Source of the DNA: JBOHSA01 sp050732995
Lineage (GTDB): Bacteria; Gemmatimonadota; Gemmatimonadetes; Gemmatimonadales; GWC2-71-9
Reading direction: 5' to 3'
DNA: 14,093 nucleotides
Assembly (NCBI GenBank): GCA_050732995.1
Contig: JBOHSA010000192.1
Location: forward strand, 1 to 14,093
Position 1 is the stretch's first letter, and each line of letters starts with the position of its first letter. This document shows, piece after piece, positions 7,437 through 14,093 of this stretch. The translations under genes were made by a program, and so were the position numbers. The notes under the pieces were generated by a model, which was not told the DNA's origin, did no database searches, and saw only the letters and a program-made list of their open reading frames with translations.

Positions 7437-8503
7437 GGCGCTCCCTCGACGCGCGCGTCACCGCCCGTGACGCGCACCCGGGCACCGGGCCGCAGGTTCG
7501 TGTGGCCGGACGTGACCACGGCCTCCCCCGGCGCCAGCCCGTCCGTGACCTCCACCAGCCCCCCGGCCGTGATGCCGACCCGGATCGGGCGCCGCGTGAC
7601 CGAATCGCCGGCGACGACGTACACGAATTCCCCGGTTTCCGCGACGCCCACGGCCGCGGCGGGGACGACGAGGGCGCCGGCCCGCCGATCCAGCGCGAAG
7701 GTCACGCGCGCCAGGAACCCCGGCCGCACCTGGACGGCGGCGGGCGCGGTGCCGAGTGCCACTTCCACCGGTACCAACCGGCTCTGGGACTCGGCGCTGG
7801 GAAACACCCGCCGAATCCGCCCGGGAACGATGACCCCGGGGTACGCGTCGAGCGACACGTCCACCGGCGCGCCCGGCCGGAGATACACGACGTCGAGCTC
7901 CGAGAGCTGCACGCGCACCACGAACAGGCTCACGTCGGCGAGCTCGAACATCCGCTGGTTGGGGGACACCGCGCTCCCGGCCTCGACGAGCTTCGAGGTG
8001 ACCAGACCGGCCGAAGGGGCGGTGATCCGGCTGAACGCGAACCGGGTGCGCCACACCTCCGCGTCGCTCTTCGCGACCTCGTAGGCCGAGCGCGACTGCT
8101 CGAACTCGGTGGCCGTGATGATGGCGTTCTCGTGCAGCTGTCGGTTGCGCTCGTAGGTGGCTTCGGCGTTGGCCAGCACCGCTCGCGCCCGCTCGAGCTG
8201 GGCGCGCGTTTCGCGCGCGTCGAGCTCTGCGAGCAGCTGCCCCTCGCGCACGCCGTCGCCCTCTTCGACCCGCACGGCCAGCACGGTGCCGGCCATGAGG
8301 CTGTTGACGCCGATCGTCCGGACCGGCTCGACCGGCCCGGTCACCACGACGGAGCGGGCGAGGTCGCGGCGCTGCACGGCCGCCGCGGCGACGGGGACGA
8401 CCCGCTCCCCGCGGGGGCGCTGGGCGCCGCTCGCCTCCCCCCCGGAAGAGCAGGCCGTCCCGGCGAGGGCGAGGAAGCCGGCCACAACCGGCAGGAGTCT
8501 CAT
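7433..8503 (-). CDS. RND efflux membrane fusion protein (periplasmic adaptor), likely lipoprotein
   Basis: The 356-residue HlyD/AcrA-type adaptor begins MRLLPVVAGFLALAGTACSS, a hydrophobic signal ending in a cysteine (C18), consistent with a lipoprotein although glycine at -3 is unusual for a lipobox. A lipoyl/barrel-sandwich first half (about 60-97, VNSLMAGTVLAVRVEEGDGV) is followed by a helical hairpin (about 97-150), the second lipoyl half (RITAPSAGLVTSKLVEAG, 159-176), a beta-barrel (about 190-275) and a membrane-proximal domain to the end. The family bridges the RND pump and an outer-membrane channel. An in-frame ATG 19 codons upstream exists, but that extension is basic and would bury the signal peptide, so ATG at 8503 is chosen. 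The gene is first in its operon, divergent from the OPT gene, and overlaps the RND gene. Confidence 0.93.
   Translation of the reverse strand: MRLLPVVAGFLALAGTACSSGGEASGAQRPRGERVVPVAAAAVQRRDLARSVVVTGPVEPVRTIGVNSLMAGTVLAVRVEEGDGVREGQLLAELDARETRAQLERARAVLANAEATYERNRQLHENAIITATEFEQSRSAYEVAKSDAEVWRTRFAFSRITAPSAGLVTSKLVEAGSAVSPNQRMFELADVSLFVVRVQLSELDVVYLRPGAPVDVSLDAYPGVIVPGRIRRVFPSAESQSRLVPVEVALGTAPAAVQVRPGFLARVTFALDRRAGALVVPAAAVGVAETGEFVYVVAGDSVTRRPIRVGITAGGLVEVTDGLAPGEAVVTSGHTNLRPGARVRVTGGDARVEGAP
7441..7447 (-). promoter_or_regulatory. Ribosome binding site for the RND GTG start
   Basis: In the minus direction GAGGGAG is followed by CGCC and then GTG. The site lies inside the adaptor gene, whose TGA stop overlaps the GTG. 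It supports GTG at 7434-7436 as the start and points to coupled translation of the two pump parts. Confidence 0.7.
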
Positions 8504-8624
8504 GACCCCCAATTTACGCGCTTGGGGCCCGGAAAGTTGGGCGCGGCGCCGGCTGGACATCGCGCCCGAATCGGGGCCAGTATTGTTCCGCCCCTTCGAC
8601 CGGATCTCCCCAGGGAGCCGTCAA
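8504..8624. promoter_or_regulatory. Divergent intergenic region between the efflux operon and the OPT operon
   Basis: This 121-base stretch is the longest gene-free segment in the window and must hold the start signals for both outward-facing gene sets unless longer N-termini are used. For the OPT side, TGGACA at 8554-8559 and CAGTAT at 8578-8583 are spaced 18 bases apart, but the second box matches the sigma-70 consensus only weakly. An AATTTA patch at 8511-8516 lies very close to the adaptor start. I see no clear operator palindrome and no regulator gene next to it. Confidence 0.5.
8612..8617 (+). promoter_or_regulatory. Ribosome binding site of the OPT transporter gene
   Basis: AGGGAG ends seven bases before ATG at 8625. 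It decides the start: the frame is open for another 156 codons upstream, but that part is antisense to the adaptor gene and has no protein-like features. Confidence 0.8.
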
Positions 8625-10790
8625 ATGGCCGACCATCAACCGTACGTTCCGGCCTCCCAGGCGCCGGCCGAGCTTACGCCCCGCTCGCTCGGCCTCGGAG
8701 TGCTGCTCGGCCTGATCTTCGGCGCGTCCAGCGTCTATCTGGCGCTCAAGATCGGGTTGACGGTTAGCGCCTCGATCCCCATCGCCGTGCTGTCGATCAC
8801 GATTTTCCGCGCGTTCGGGCGGGCGACCATCCTCGAGAACAACATCGTCCAGACCACGGGCTCGGCGAGCGATTCGGTCGCCGCCGGCGTGGTCTTCACG
8901 ATCCCGGCCATCCTGCTGATGGGCTACGACCTGGACCTCGGCCGGGTGGCCGTGCTCGCCATCGTGGGCGGCCTGCTCGGGATCCTGATGATGATCCCCC
9001 TGCGCCGCGCCCTGATCGTCAAAGAGCACGGCACTCTGATCTACCCGGAAGGAACCGCCTGCGCCGAGGTGCTGATCGCCGGGGAGAAGGGCGGGATCCA
9101 CGCCAAGACGGTCTTCCAGGCGTTCCTGCTGGCGTTCGTCTACAAGATCCTGATGGTGGGCCTGAAGCTGTGGAACGAGTACCCGGGTCGGGTCCTCCAG
9201 TGGTACAAGGGGGCCGATGTCCGGATGGAAGTGGGCCCGGAGTTGCTGGGCGTGGGCTACATCATCGGGCCCCGGATCGCGGGGTACCTGTTCGCGGGGG
9301 GCACCCTGGCCTACCTCGTGCTGATGCCCGTGATCAAGCTGTTCGGCGAGAGCATGCTCCAGCCGATGTACCCCGCCACGGCGTTGATCAAGGACATGTC
9401 GGCGGGCGAGATCCGGGCCGCCTACGTGTTCTACATCGGGGCGGGGGCCGTGGCGACCGGCGGGATCATCGCGCTCGCGCGCGCCCTGCCGACCATCGTC
9501 AGCGCGTTCGCGGCGGGCTTCGCCGACCTCAAGGCCAGCCGGCTGGGCCAGGCGCTCACCGCCCGGCTGCGCACCGACGACGACCTCCCCATCGCGCTCA
9601 CGGCGATCGGCTCGCTGGCGCTCGCGGTGCTGCTCGCCTTCATCCCGGCGCTGGGCGTCAACCTGCTCGGCGCGCTGCTCATCATCGTCTTCGGCTTCTT
9701 CTTCACCACCGTGTCCTCGCGCGTCTGCGGGCAGATCGGGAGCTCGGCCAACCCGATCTCGGGCATGACCATCGCGGCCCTGATCGGCACGTCGGTGATC
9801 TTTCTGCTGTTGGGCTGGACCGGTATCGACCACCGCGTGCAGGCGATCTCGATCGCCTGCGTCATCGCCGTGGCGGCGGCGAACGCCGGCAACACCTCGC
9901 AGGACTTGAAGACCGGCTTCCTCGTCGGCGCCACGCCGCGCCGCCAGCAGATCGCGATCCTCGTCGGGGCGTTGGGATCGGCGCTCGCCGTAGGGTCTGT
10001 GCTCACGCTCTTGAACCGGTCCTACGAGTATCCGGTCCCCGAGCAGCACGCGGCGTTTACGGCTCCGGCATCGGGGCGGTCGGCCGACGGCAACGTGGTG
10101 GTTCTCAGCGAGATGCGGTCCGGCTTCCGGGTCGCGGGGGGCGACTCGCTCGACGCCGGTCCCTACCAGGTCGTCCGGGTCTACGCCGCAACCGACGGCG
10201 TCCCGCCGGGGAAATACCTGATCGACCCCGGGAGGCGGCAGATCCGGTATGTCGTGGACCCCGGGATCGGCGGCCGGATCCGCGCGTACGAAGGCCGGGC
10301 GCTCACCCGGCTCGACTCCCCTAAGGCGACCCTCATGGCGCTGATCACGGATGGGATCCTGACCCGCCGGCTGCCGTGGGCGCTGATTCTGATCGGGGTA
10401 TTCATCTCGGTCGCCATCGAGCTGATGGGCATTCAGTCGCTTCCCGTGGCGGTGGGCGTGTACCTGCCGCTCTCGACGTCGGCCGGGATGTTCGCCGGCG
10501 GGCTGGTCCGGTGGCTGGTCGAGCGCCGGGTCCGGTCGGAGGAGCGCTCCCTCGCCGAGATCGAGTCCGGGCCGGGGGTGCTGTTCTCGAGCGGGCTCAT
10601 CGCGGGCGGCGCCATCGCCGGGATCGTTGTGGCCGCCATCGCCGGCGCCACCGGATCGGCCGAGTGGCTCGGCAACGCGGTCGGCCTGTCCCGGGCGCTG
10701 GGCGGCTTCGCCACCTCGAACGTGGTGCCGCTCGTGCTCTTCGGCCTGCTCGGCGCCGTGCTCCTCAGCGTCGGAGGGAAGAAGGGCTGA
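8625..10790 (+). CDS. OPT-family oligopeptide (or metal-chelate) transporter
   Basis: The 721-residue integral membrane protein has many hydrophobic segments and the marks of the prokaryotic OPT family: LGLIFGASSVYLALKIGLTV near the N-terminus (28-47), ENNIVQTTGSASDSVAAG (71-88), LIYPEGTACAEVL (138-150), IGSSANPISGMT (371-382) and NTSQDLKTGFLVGATP (423-438). The family uses ion gradients to import short peptides or metal-peptide and siderophore complexes; the substrate here cannot be told. Residues about 470-565 form a polar segment between membrane helices that includes GKYLIDPGRRQIRYVVDPGI (529-548), making the protein longer than the roughly 600-670 residues I would expect. It is first in a co-directional set; the next gene starts three bases after its stop. 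Confidence 0.92.
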   Translation: MADHQPYVPASQAPAELTPRSLGLGVLLGLIFGASSVYLALKIGLTVSASIPIAVLSITIFRAFGRATILENNIVQTTGSASDSVAAGVVFTIPAILLMGYDLDLGRVAVLAIVGGLLGILMMIPLRRALIVKEHGTLIYPEGTACAEVLIAGEKGGIHAKTVFQAFLLAFVYKILMVGLKLWNEYPGRVLQWYKGADVRMEVGPELLGVGYIIGPRIAGYLFAGGTLAYLVLMPVIKLFGESMLQPMYPATALIKDMSAGEIRAAYVFYIGAGAVATGGIIALARALPTIVSAFAAGFADLKASRLGQALTARLRTDDDLPIALTAIGSLALAVLLAFIPALGVNLLGALLIIVFGFFFTTVSSRVCGQIGSSANPISGMTIAALIGTSVIFLLLGWTGIDHRVQAISIACVIAVAAANAGNTSQDLKTGFLVGATPRRQQIAILVGALGSALAVGSVLTLLNRSYEYPVPEQHAAFTAPASGRSADGNVVVLSEMRSGFRVAGGDSLDAGPYQVVRVYAATDGVPPGKYLIDPGRRQIRYVVDPGIGGRIRAYEGRALTRLDSPKATLMALITDGILTRRLPWALILIGVFISVAIELMGIQSLPVAVGVYLPLSTSAGMFAGGLVRWLVERRVRSEERSLAEIESGPGVLFSSGLIAGGAIAGIVVAAIAGATGSAEWLGNAVGLSRALGGFATSNVVPLVLFGLLGAVLLSVGGKKG

Positions 10791-10793
10791 CCG

Positions 10794-11639
10794 GTGCGCG
10801 TCGTCTCCCTCCTCCCGGCCGCCACCGAAATCGTGGCCGCGCTCGGGGCGGGAAGCGCGCTCGTCGGCGTCTCGCACGAATGCGACTACCCGCCCGACGT
10901 GGTGCGCGGCCGGCCTCGGGTCACCAGCCCGACCGTCGATTCGGAGCTGTCGGCGGCGGCGATCGACCGCCAGGTGGCGTCCGCGCAGCGAGCCGGCGTC
11001 CCAACGATTCACCTGGACCTCGAGCTCCTGCGGCGGCTCGCCCCGGACATCTTGATCGGCCAGGCGGTGTGCGACGTCTGCGCCGTCGGCCCGGACGAGC
11101 TGGCGCGCGCGGCGGCGGCGCTCGCGCCGCGCCCCCGCGTCGTGACCCTCCACGCGCACGACCTCAACGGCGCCTTCGGCGACATGCTGCGCGTGGGCGA
11201 CGCTCTGGAGCTGAGCGACGAAGCGGAGGAGCTCGTGGCGGGACTGCGCTACCGCCTGCGGCGGGTCGAGGCACGGCCGGCGGCGCGTCCCCGCGTCCTC
11301 GTGCTCGAATGGTTGGACCCTCCCTACGTCGCCGGGCACTGGGTGCCGGAACTCGTGGCGGTCGCGGGCGGCGTTGGGGTGGGCGGCCGGGCCGGCGAGC
11401 GGTCCACGGCGCGGCCCTGGTCCGAGCTGCGGACGCTCGCGCCCGACGTGGTGGTGATCGCCTTGTGTGGCTTCGATATCCCGCGGGCGCGCCGGGAGTT
11501 CGCGCTGGTCACCGATCCGGACGCCCGAGCGCTGTTCGGCACGCGCGTCGAATTCCTCGACGGCAACGCCTACACCTCCCGTCCCGGCCCGAGGCTGGTG
11601 GACGCGGCGGCGCTCTTCGCCGGATTGATCGGGCGTTGA
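10794..11639 (+). CDS. BtuF-like periplasmic-binding-protein fold (cobalamin-binding type) lacking a signal peptide
   Basis: The 281-residue protein starts MRVVSLLPAATEIVAALG, the typical first strand and helix of the helical-backbone metal receptor / BtuF-TroA family, with no room for a signal peptide. It therefore appears cytoplasmic, unlike true BtuF. Motifs known from this signal-less subgroup are visible: HECDYPPDVV (28-37), CDVCAV (93-98), GHWVPELVAVAGG (181-193), CGFD (225-228) and GNAYTSRPGPRLVD (257-270). The cysteines at 30, 93, 96 and 225 and H28 are candidate metal or cofactor ligands (inference). The subgroup is often named cobalamin-binding protein without direct proof. The GTG start lies three bases after the OPT stop with AGGG in the OPT end, so translation is probably coupled. 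No ABC permease or ATPase is nearby. Confidence 0.85.
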   Translation: MRVVSLLPAATEIVAALGAGSALVGVSHECDYPPDVVRGRPRVTSPTVDSELSAAAIDRQVASAQRAGVPTIHLDLELLRRLAPDILIGQAVCDVCAVGPDELARAAAALAPRPRVVTLHAHDLNGAFGDMLRVGDALELSDEAEELVAGLRYRLRRVEARPAARPRVLVLEWLDPPYVAGHWVPELVAVAGGVGVGGRAGERSTARPWSELRTLAPDVVVIALCGFDIPRARREFALVTDPDARALFGTRVEFLDGNAYTSRPGPRLVDAAALFAGLIGR

Positions 11640-11884
11640 CGGTTCACACGCAGCTGGGGAAGCCGATCGCGCCCTCCCTCGGTAACTTCATCTTTCATCA
11701 GGTCAAGCCCTGGACCGACCTGTCGGCGATTCTGCGGATCGTCGTCGCGCCCGACGGGTCGCTCTCGCTCTCGGCCGTTCCCGTCCGCCCCGGCTTCCAG
11801 GCCCTGCTGGCAGACGGGGCGGCCGCCCACAGCATCCGGCGGCGGCTCCGGGTCCCGCTCTCACATACGGTGGTCACGCGATGA
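11636..11884 (+). pseudogene. CapA-like C-terminal fragment (82 codons), probable remnant
   Basis: Between the BtuF-like gene and the M42 gene there is an 82-codon frame whose first part, LGKPIAPSLGNFIFHQ, closely resembles the GKPIAYSLGNFIFDQ-type motif near the C-terminal end of CapA metallophosphatase-like proteins (poly-gamma-glutamate synthesis type). The rest (about 65 residues) could be that family's C-terminal tail. The several hundred residues with the catalytic His/Asp motifs are absent, and sequence upstream in this frame is simply the BtuF-like gene read out of frame. Codon use is GC-rich at third positions, so the frame looks coding. A TTG at 11636 overlaps the upstream stop, without a good ribosome site. 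The stop overlaps the M42 start (ATGA). A deletion that joined the end of an old CapA gene to the BtuF-like gene explains this best; a small functional gene is the alternative. Confidence 0.6.
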
Positions 11885-12951
11885 CGGTGGCGACGTTGGA
11901 ATTCCTGAAGCGGCTCCTGGACACGCCGGGGCCCTCCGGCTTCGAGGCGGCACCCGCCCGCGTCTGGCGCGAGGAGACGCAGGGCTTCGCCGACTCCGTC
12001 CACGCCGACGTGAACGGCAACTCCATCGCGGCGTTGAATCCGAAGGGCGCGCCTCGCCTCATGCTCGCCGGCCATATCGACGAGATCGGCCTGCAAATCA
12101 CGCACATCGACGACGAGGGGTACCTGTACTTCGCGGGGATCGGCGGATGGGACTCGCAGGTCCTGGTCGGACAACGGGTCGTGATCGGCGGGACGAAGGG
12201 TCCCGTACCGGGCGTGATCGGCAAGAAGGCGATCCACCTCATGAAAAAGGAGGAGATGGACAAGGTCACGAAGATCCAGGATCTCTGGATCGACGTCGGG
12301 GCGGCGACCCGGGCGGAGGCGGTCGAGCGCGTGCGCGTGGGGGACGCGGCGGTACTGGAGGCCGATGTGCTCGAGTTCCCCAACGGGCGGATCATCTCGC
12401 GCAGCATCGACAACCGCATCGGCGCGTACGTGGTCGCCGAAGCGCTGCGGCTGCTGGCGGAGGCCCGGCCGAAGCATGCCGCGGTATTCGCGGTCGCGTC
12501 CACGCGCGAGGAGATCGCCTGGCAGGCCGGGGGCGCCCGGACGAGCGCCGTGGGAATCGATCCGCAGGTGGCGCTGGTCGTGGACGTCACCCACGCCACC
12601 GATTTCCCCGGCGCCGAAAAGAAGCTGTCCGGGGACCACAAGCTCGGCTCGGGGCCGGTGCTCTCGCGCGGCTCGTCGGTGAGCCCCGTGGTGTTCGACC
12701 TGCTGGTGGCGTGCGCCGAGCGGGAGCAGATCCCCTACAGTGTCCAGGCCGCGCCGCACGACACCGGCACCGATGCCGACGCCATCTACAACGCCCTGCG
12801 CGGCGTCCCCACCGGCCTCGTCTCGGTGCCCAACCGCTACATGCACAGCCCGAACGAAATGGTGGCGCTGGAGGACCTGGCGCGGGCGGCGAAGCTCCTC
12901 GCGGCGTTCGCGCGGGAGCTGAGCCCGAAGACGAGCTTCATCCCAGAATAA
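11881..12951 (+). CDS. M42-family metal-dependent aminopeptidase (FrvX/glutamyl aminopeptidase type)
   Basis: The 356-residue protein has the normal M42 length and all expected active-site residues: H65 and D67 in AGHIDEIG, bridging D177 in SIDNRIG, catalytic base E210 and ligand E211 in STREEI, D235 in VVDVTHATD, and H322 in NRYMHSPNEM. The inserted PDZ-like lid domain of the family lies at about 70-165. M42 enzymes are cytosolic, often form dodecameric tetrahedral shells, and remove N-terminal residues from short peptides using two divalent metal ions. The ATG overlaps the stop of the preceding fragment (ATGA), suggesting coupled translation; only a weak GGTGG lies upstream. With the OPT transporter in the same set, a role in degrading imported peptides is plausible (inference). 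The exact residue preference cannot be read. Confidence 0.93.
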   Translation: MTVATLEFLKRLLDTPGPSGFEAAPARVWREETQGFADSVHADVNGNSIAALNPKGAPRLMLAGHIDEIGLQITHIDDEGYLYFAGIGGWDSQVLVGQRVVIGGTKGPVPGVIGKKAIHLMKKEEMDKVTKIQDLWIDVGAATRAEAVERVRVGDAAVLEADVLEFPNGRIISRSIDNRIGAYVVAEALRLLAEARPKHAAVFAVASTREEIAWQAGGARTSAVGIDPQVALVVDVTHATDFPGAEKKLSGDHKLGSGPVLSRGSSVSPVVFDLLVACAEREQIPYSVQAAPHDTGTDADAIYNALRGVPTGLVSVPNRYMHSPNEMVALEDLARAAKLLAAFARELSPKTSFIPE

Positions 12952-12956
12952 GGCGA

Positions 12957-13019
12957 CGGGAAGGGACGGGGGAAAGACGGGGGGAGGATGGGGCGGGACA
13001 CCCCCCGTCCTCCCCCGTC
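12957..13019. repeat. G-rich GACGGGG element at the M42/HEAT convergent junction
   Basis: The 66-base gap between the M42 stop and the convergent HEAT gene consists almost wholly of GACGGG-type units on the plus strand followed by the complementary CCGTC units. It is the same unit family as at 246-341. G runs at 12958-12960, 12963-12965, 12968-12972 and 12979-12984 have loops of 2, 2 and 6 bases, which fits the standard four-run G-quadruplex pattern. Confidence 0.75.
12976..13019. terminator. Strong GC hairpin between convergent genes, probable bidirectional terminator
   Basis: The left arm 12976-12993 pairs with 13001-13019 over about 17 base pairs, with one bulged G and one G-T wobble, around a loop of about seven bases. 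It sits directly after the M42 gene and touches the stop codon of the HEAT gene. There is no T run on either side, so termination may be of a non-classical kind, or the element may only protect 3' ends. Confidence 0.45.
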
Positions 13020-14093
13020 ATTTCTTCAGGTCTGCCAGCGCGGCCTGCGCGGCCGCCCGGACCGGCCGGTCCGAGTCGCCGCCCAGCCCCTGGAGGGTGC
13101 CGACGGCGGCGGGCGTACCGGCGAGCCGCAGCGCCTCGACGGCCGCCACCCGCAGGGCCGTGGGGCGGCGACCGAACAGCCGGCCGGTCGGCTGCGCGAA
13201 CTTGATCAGGGCTTGGACCGCATCCGGGCTCCCGATGCGGCCCAGCGCCAGGATCAGCTCCCGCTCGACCTCCTCGTTCTCCTCCTGCTCCATCGCCACG
13301 ACCAGCGGCATGGCCAGGGCGCTCGACTTGCGCCCGCCGACGCCCACTGCCGCCTGGATCCGCACCTCGGGCGACTTGTCCCGCAGCGCGCGGCGTAACG
13401 GCTCCGCCGCTCGCGGGCTCGCGATCTTCGCGAGCGCCAGGGCGACCGCCTTGCGCACGCGCTCGTCCGGGTGCTCGACCTGCTTGGCGAGCGCCGGCAC
13501 CGCCTCGTCGAGCCCGAGTTCCCCCGCGAGCTCGGCCACGTTACGCACGACGTACCACTGGTGATGACCGAGCATGTGAATCAGCTGGTCGGTCCCTTCC
13601 CTCATTTTGCCGAGCGCGTTGAACACCCCACGACGCTCCGCCAGGGTGGGCGAGGAGACCAGCAGGTCCAGCAGCACCTCGGCGCCGGCGGCGCCGGAGC
13701 GCTGGAGCGCCGTGATGGCTTCGGCCTCGTGCCCCGCGATCTGGACCAGGCTGGCCAGCCCGTCGAGCAGGGGCTTGGTGTACATGCGCTTCAGCGCGAT
13801 CGCGTAGTGCCGCCGCACGCTGCCGGCTTCCGGCACGCGCTGCTCGCAGCGGACGATCCCGGCCACGATCGTCATCGCCTGCTCGATCCGGCCGGTCCTG
13901 ACCGCGATTTCGACCTGCCGGCCGAGCACCGCCAGCAGGTCGTCGGCGTTGGCCGCCGTCGGATTCCGGCCGAGCTCGCCGAGCACGGCATCCGATTCCT
14001 GGGCCCGGGCGGCCGCCGGCGCGAAGACCAGCGCCCCGGCATCCACCGCCGCGGTCGATCCGCCAGGCGCCGGTTCGGAGGGGGGAGGGGGAG
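13018..14093 (-). CDS. HEAT-repeat protein, C-terminal part (5' end outside window)
   Basis: The frame is open to the right edge. A GTG at 14046 could start a 342-residue protein, but the frame continues upstream through a Pro-rich stretch (PPPPSEPAPGGSTAAV), which looks like a linker, so the true start is probably outside. Using GTG numbering, the first 150 residues are helical with no motif I recognise. From about 155 to the end there are helical pairs of HEAT/PBS-lyase type: WYVVRNVAELAGELG (164-178), DERVRKAVALALAKIASP (194-211), PEVRIQAAVGVGG (226-238), LILALGRIGSPDAVQALIKF (264-283), LRVAAVEALRLAGTPAAVGT (298-317) and RPVRAAAQAALADLKK (327-342). Such arrays are protein-binding scaffolds; the partner is unknown. 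The gene is convergent with the M42 gene and ends in the G-rich element. Confidence 0.85.
   Translation of the reverse strand, partial: PPPPSEPAPGGSTAAVDAGALVFAPAAARAQESDAVLGELGRNPTAANADDLLAVLGRQVEIAVRTGRIEQAMTIVAGIVRCEQRVPEAGSVRRHYAIALKRMYTKPLLDGLASLVQIAGHEAEAITALQRSGAAGAEVLLDLLVSSPTLAERRGVFNALGKMREGTDQLIHMLGHHQWYVVRNVAELAGELGLDEAVPALAKQVEHPDERVRKAVALALAKIASPRAAEPLRRALRDKSPEVRIQAAVGVGGRKSSALAMPLVVAMEQEENEEVERELILALGRIGSPDAVQALIKFAQPTGRLFGRRPTALRVAAVEALRLAGTPAAVGTLQGLGGDSDRPVRAAAQAALADLKK

Noticed and set aside
4308..8084. Long open frames opposite and alongside the RND and adaptor genes
   Set aside because: Low-complexity translations without motifs. The RND and adaptor frames carry full-length family signatures.
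8504..8560. 19-residue N-terminal extension of the adaptor protein
   Set aside because: A basic extension would precede the lipoprotein signal; ATG at 8503 gives a normal signal peptide.
8157..8624. N-terminal extension of the OPT frame
   Set aside because: Antisense to the adaptor gene, Ser/Arg/Thr-rich with no fold. A good ribosome site supports ATG at 8625.
8514..11339. Very long minus-strand open frame (over 900 codons) opposite the OPT and BtuF-like genes
   Set aside because: Its translation is an Arg/His/Asp/Gln-rich mix with no hydrophobic or domain pattern, as expected opposite GC-rich third-position genes. The plus strand encodes clear families there.
14044..14046. GTG as the true start of the HEAT protein, with a signal peptide
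   Set aside because: The frame stays open upstream to the window edge through a Pro-rich linker-like stretch, and the segment after GTG lacks a basic start and a clear hydrophobic core.

Overview
This is a high-GC, gene-dense bacterial window with eight genes or gene parts and one short gene remnant. No stretch of more than about 125 bases lacks a gene, and I see no RNA genes, insertion sequences or CRISPR arrays. The kinase architecture (Hanks-type kinase, then membrane segments, then a conserved helical C-terminal domain), the GC-rich codon use, and the OPT transporter and M42 peptidase gene types suggest Gemmatimonadota or a similar soil phylum. That placement is an inference from family style; there is no rRNA or other marker gene here.

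Left edge: the 3' end of msrQ (+), the heme-binding membrane subunit of the MsrPQ methionine sulfoxide reductase system, runs in. It converges with, and overlaps, a minus-strand gene set.

Minus-strand set (8503 down to 294): membrane fusion lipoprotein, then RND inner-membrane efflux pump (GTGA overlap), then kinase 2 (34-nt gap), then kinase 1 (53-nt gap). The spacing fits one operon. No outer-membrane channel gene is present. The two kinases are tandem paralogs that share the catalytic core, a membrane region and a C-terminal domain. The layout suggests, but does not prove, a link between Ser/Thr phosphorylation and efflux.

Plus-strand set (8625 to 12951): OPT-family transporter, then a BtuF-like cobalamin-binding-type protein without a signal peptide (3-nt gap), then an 82-codon frame resembling the C-terminal end of a CapA-type protein, then an M42 aminopeptidase (ATGA overlap). 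A peptide or chelate uptake and peptide-breakdown unit is a reasonable reading. It starts from a 121-bp divergent region shared with the efflux set.

Right edge: a minus-strand HEAT-repeat protein, open at the window end, converges on the M42 gene.

The main non-coding signal is a G-rich family of elements built from GACGGGG-type units. It occurs at both convergent gene junctions and between the two kinases. At the left junction it forms a large imperfect inverted repeat and supplies the C-terminal codons of both msrQ and kinase 1. Other points to check are a 13-nt cytosine run inside the RND gene, the CapA-like remnant, and the lack of the usual activation-loop phospho-acceptors in kinase 2. 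I did not find a clear wholly new system; the best candidates are the kinase C-terminal domain in its efflux context and the G-rich junction element.
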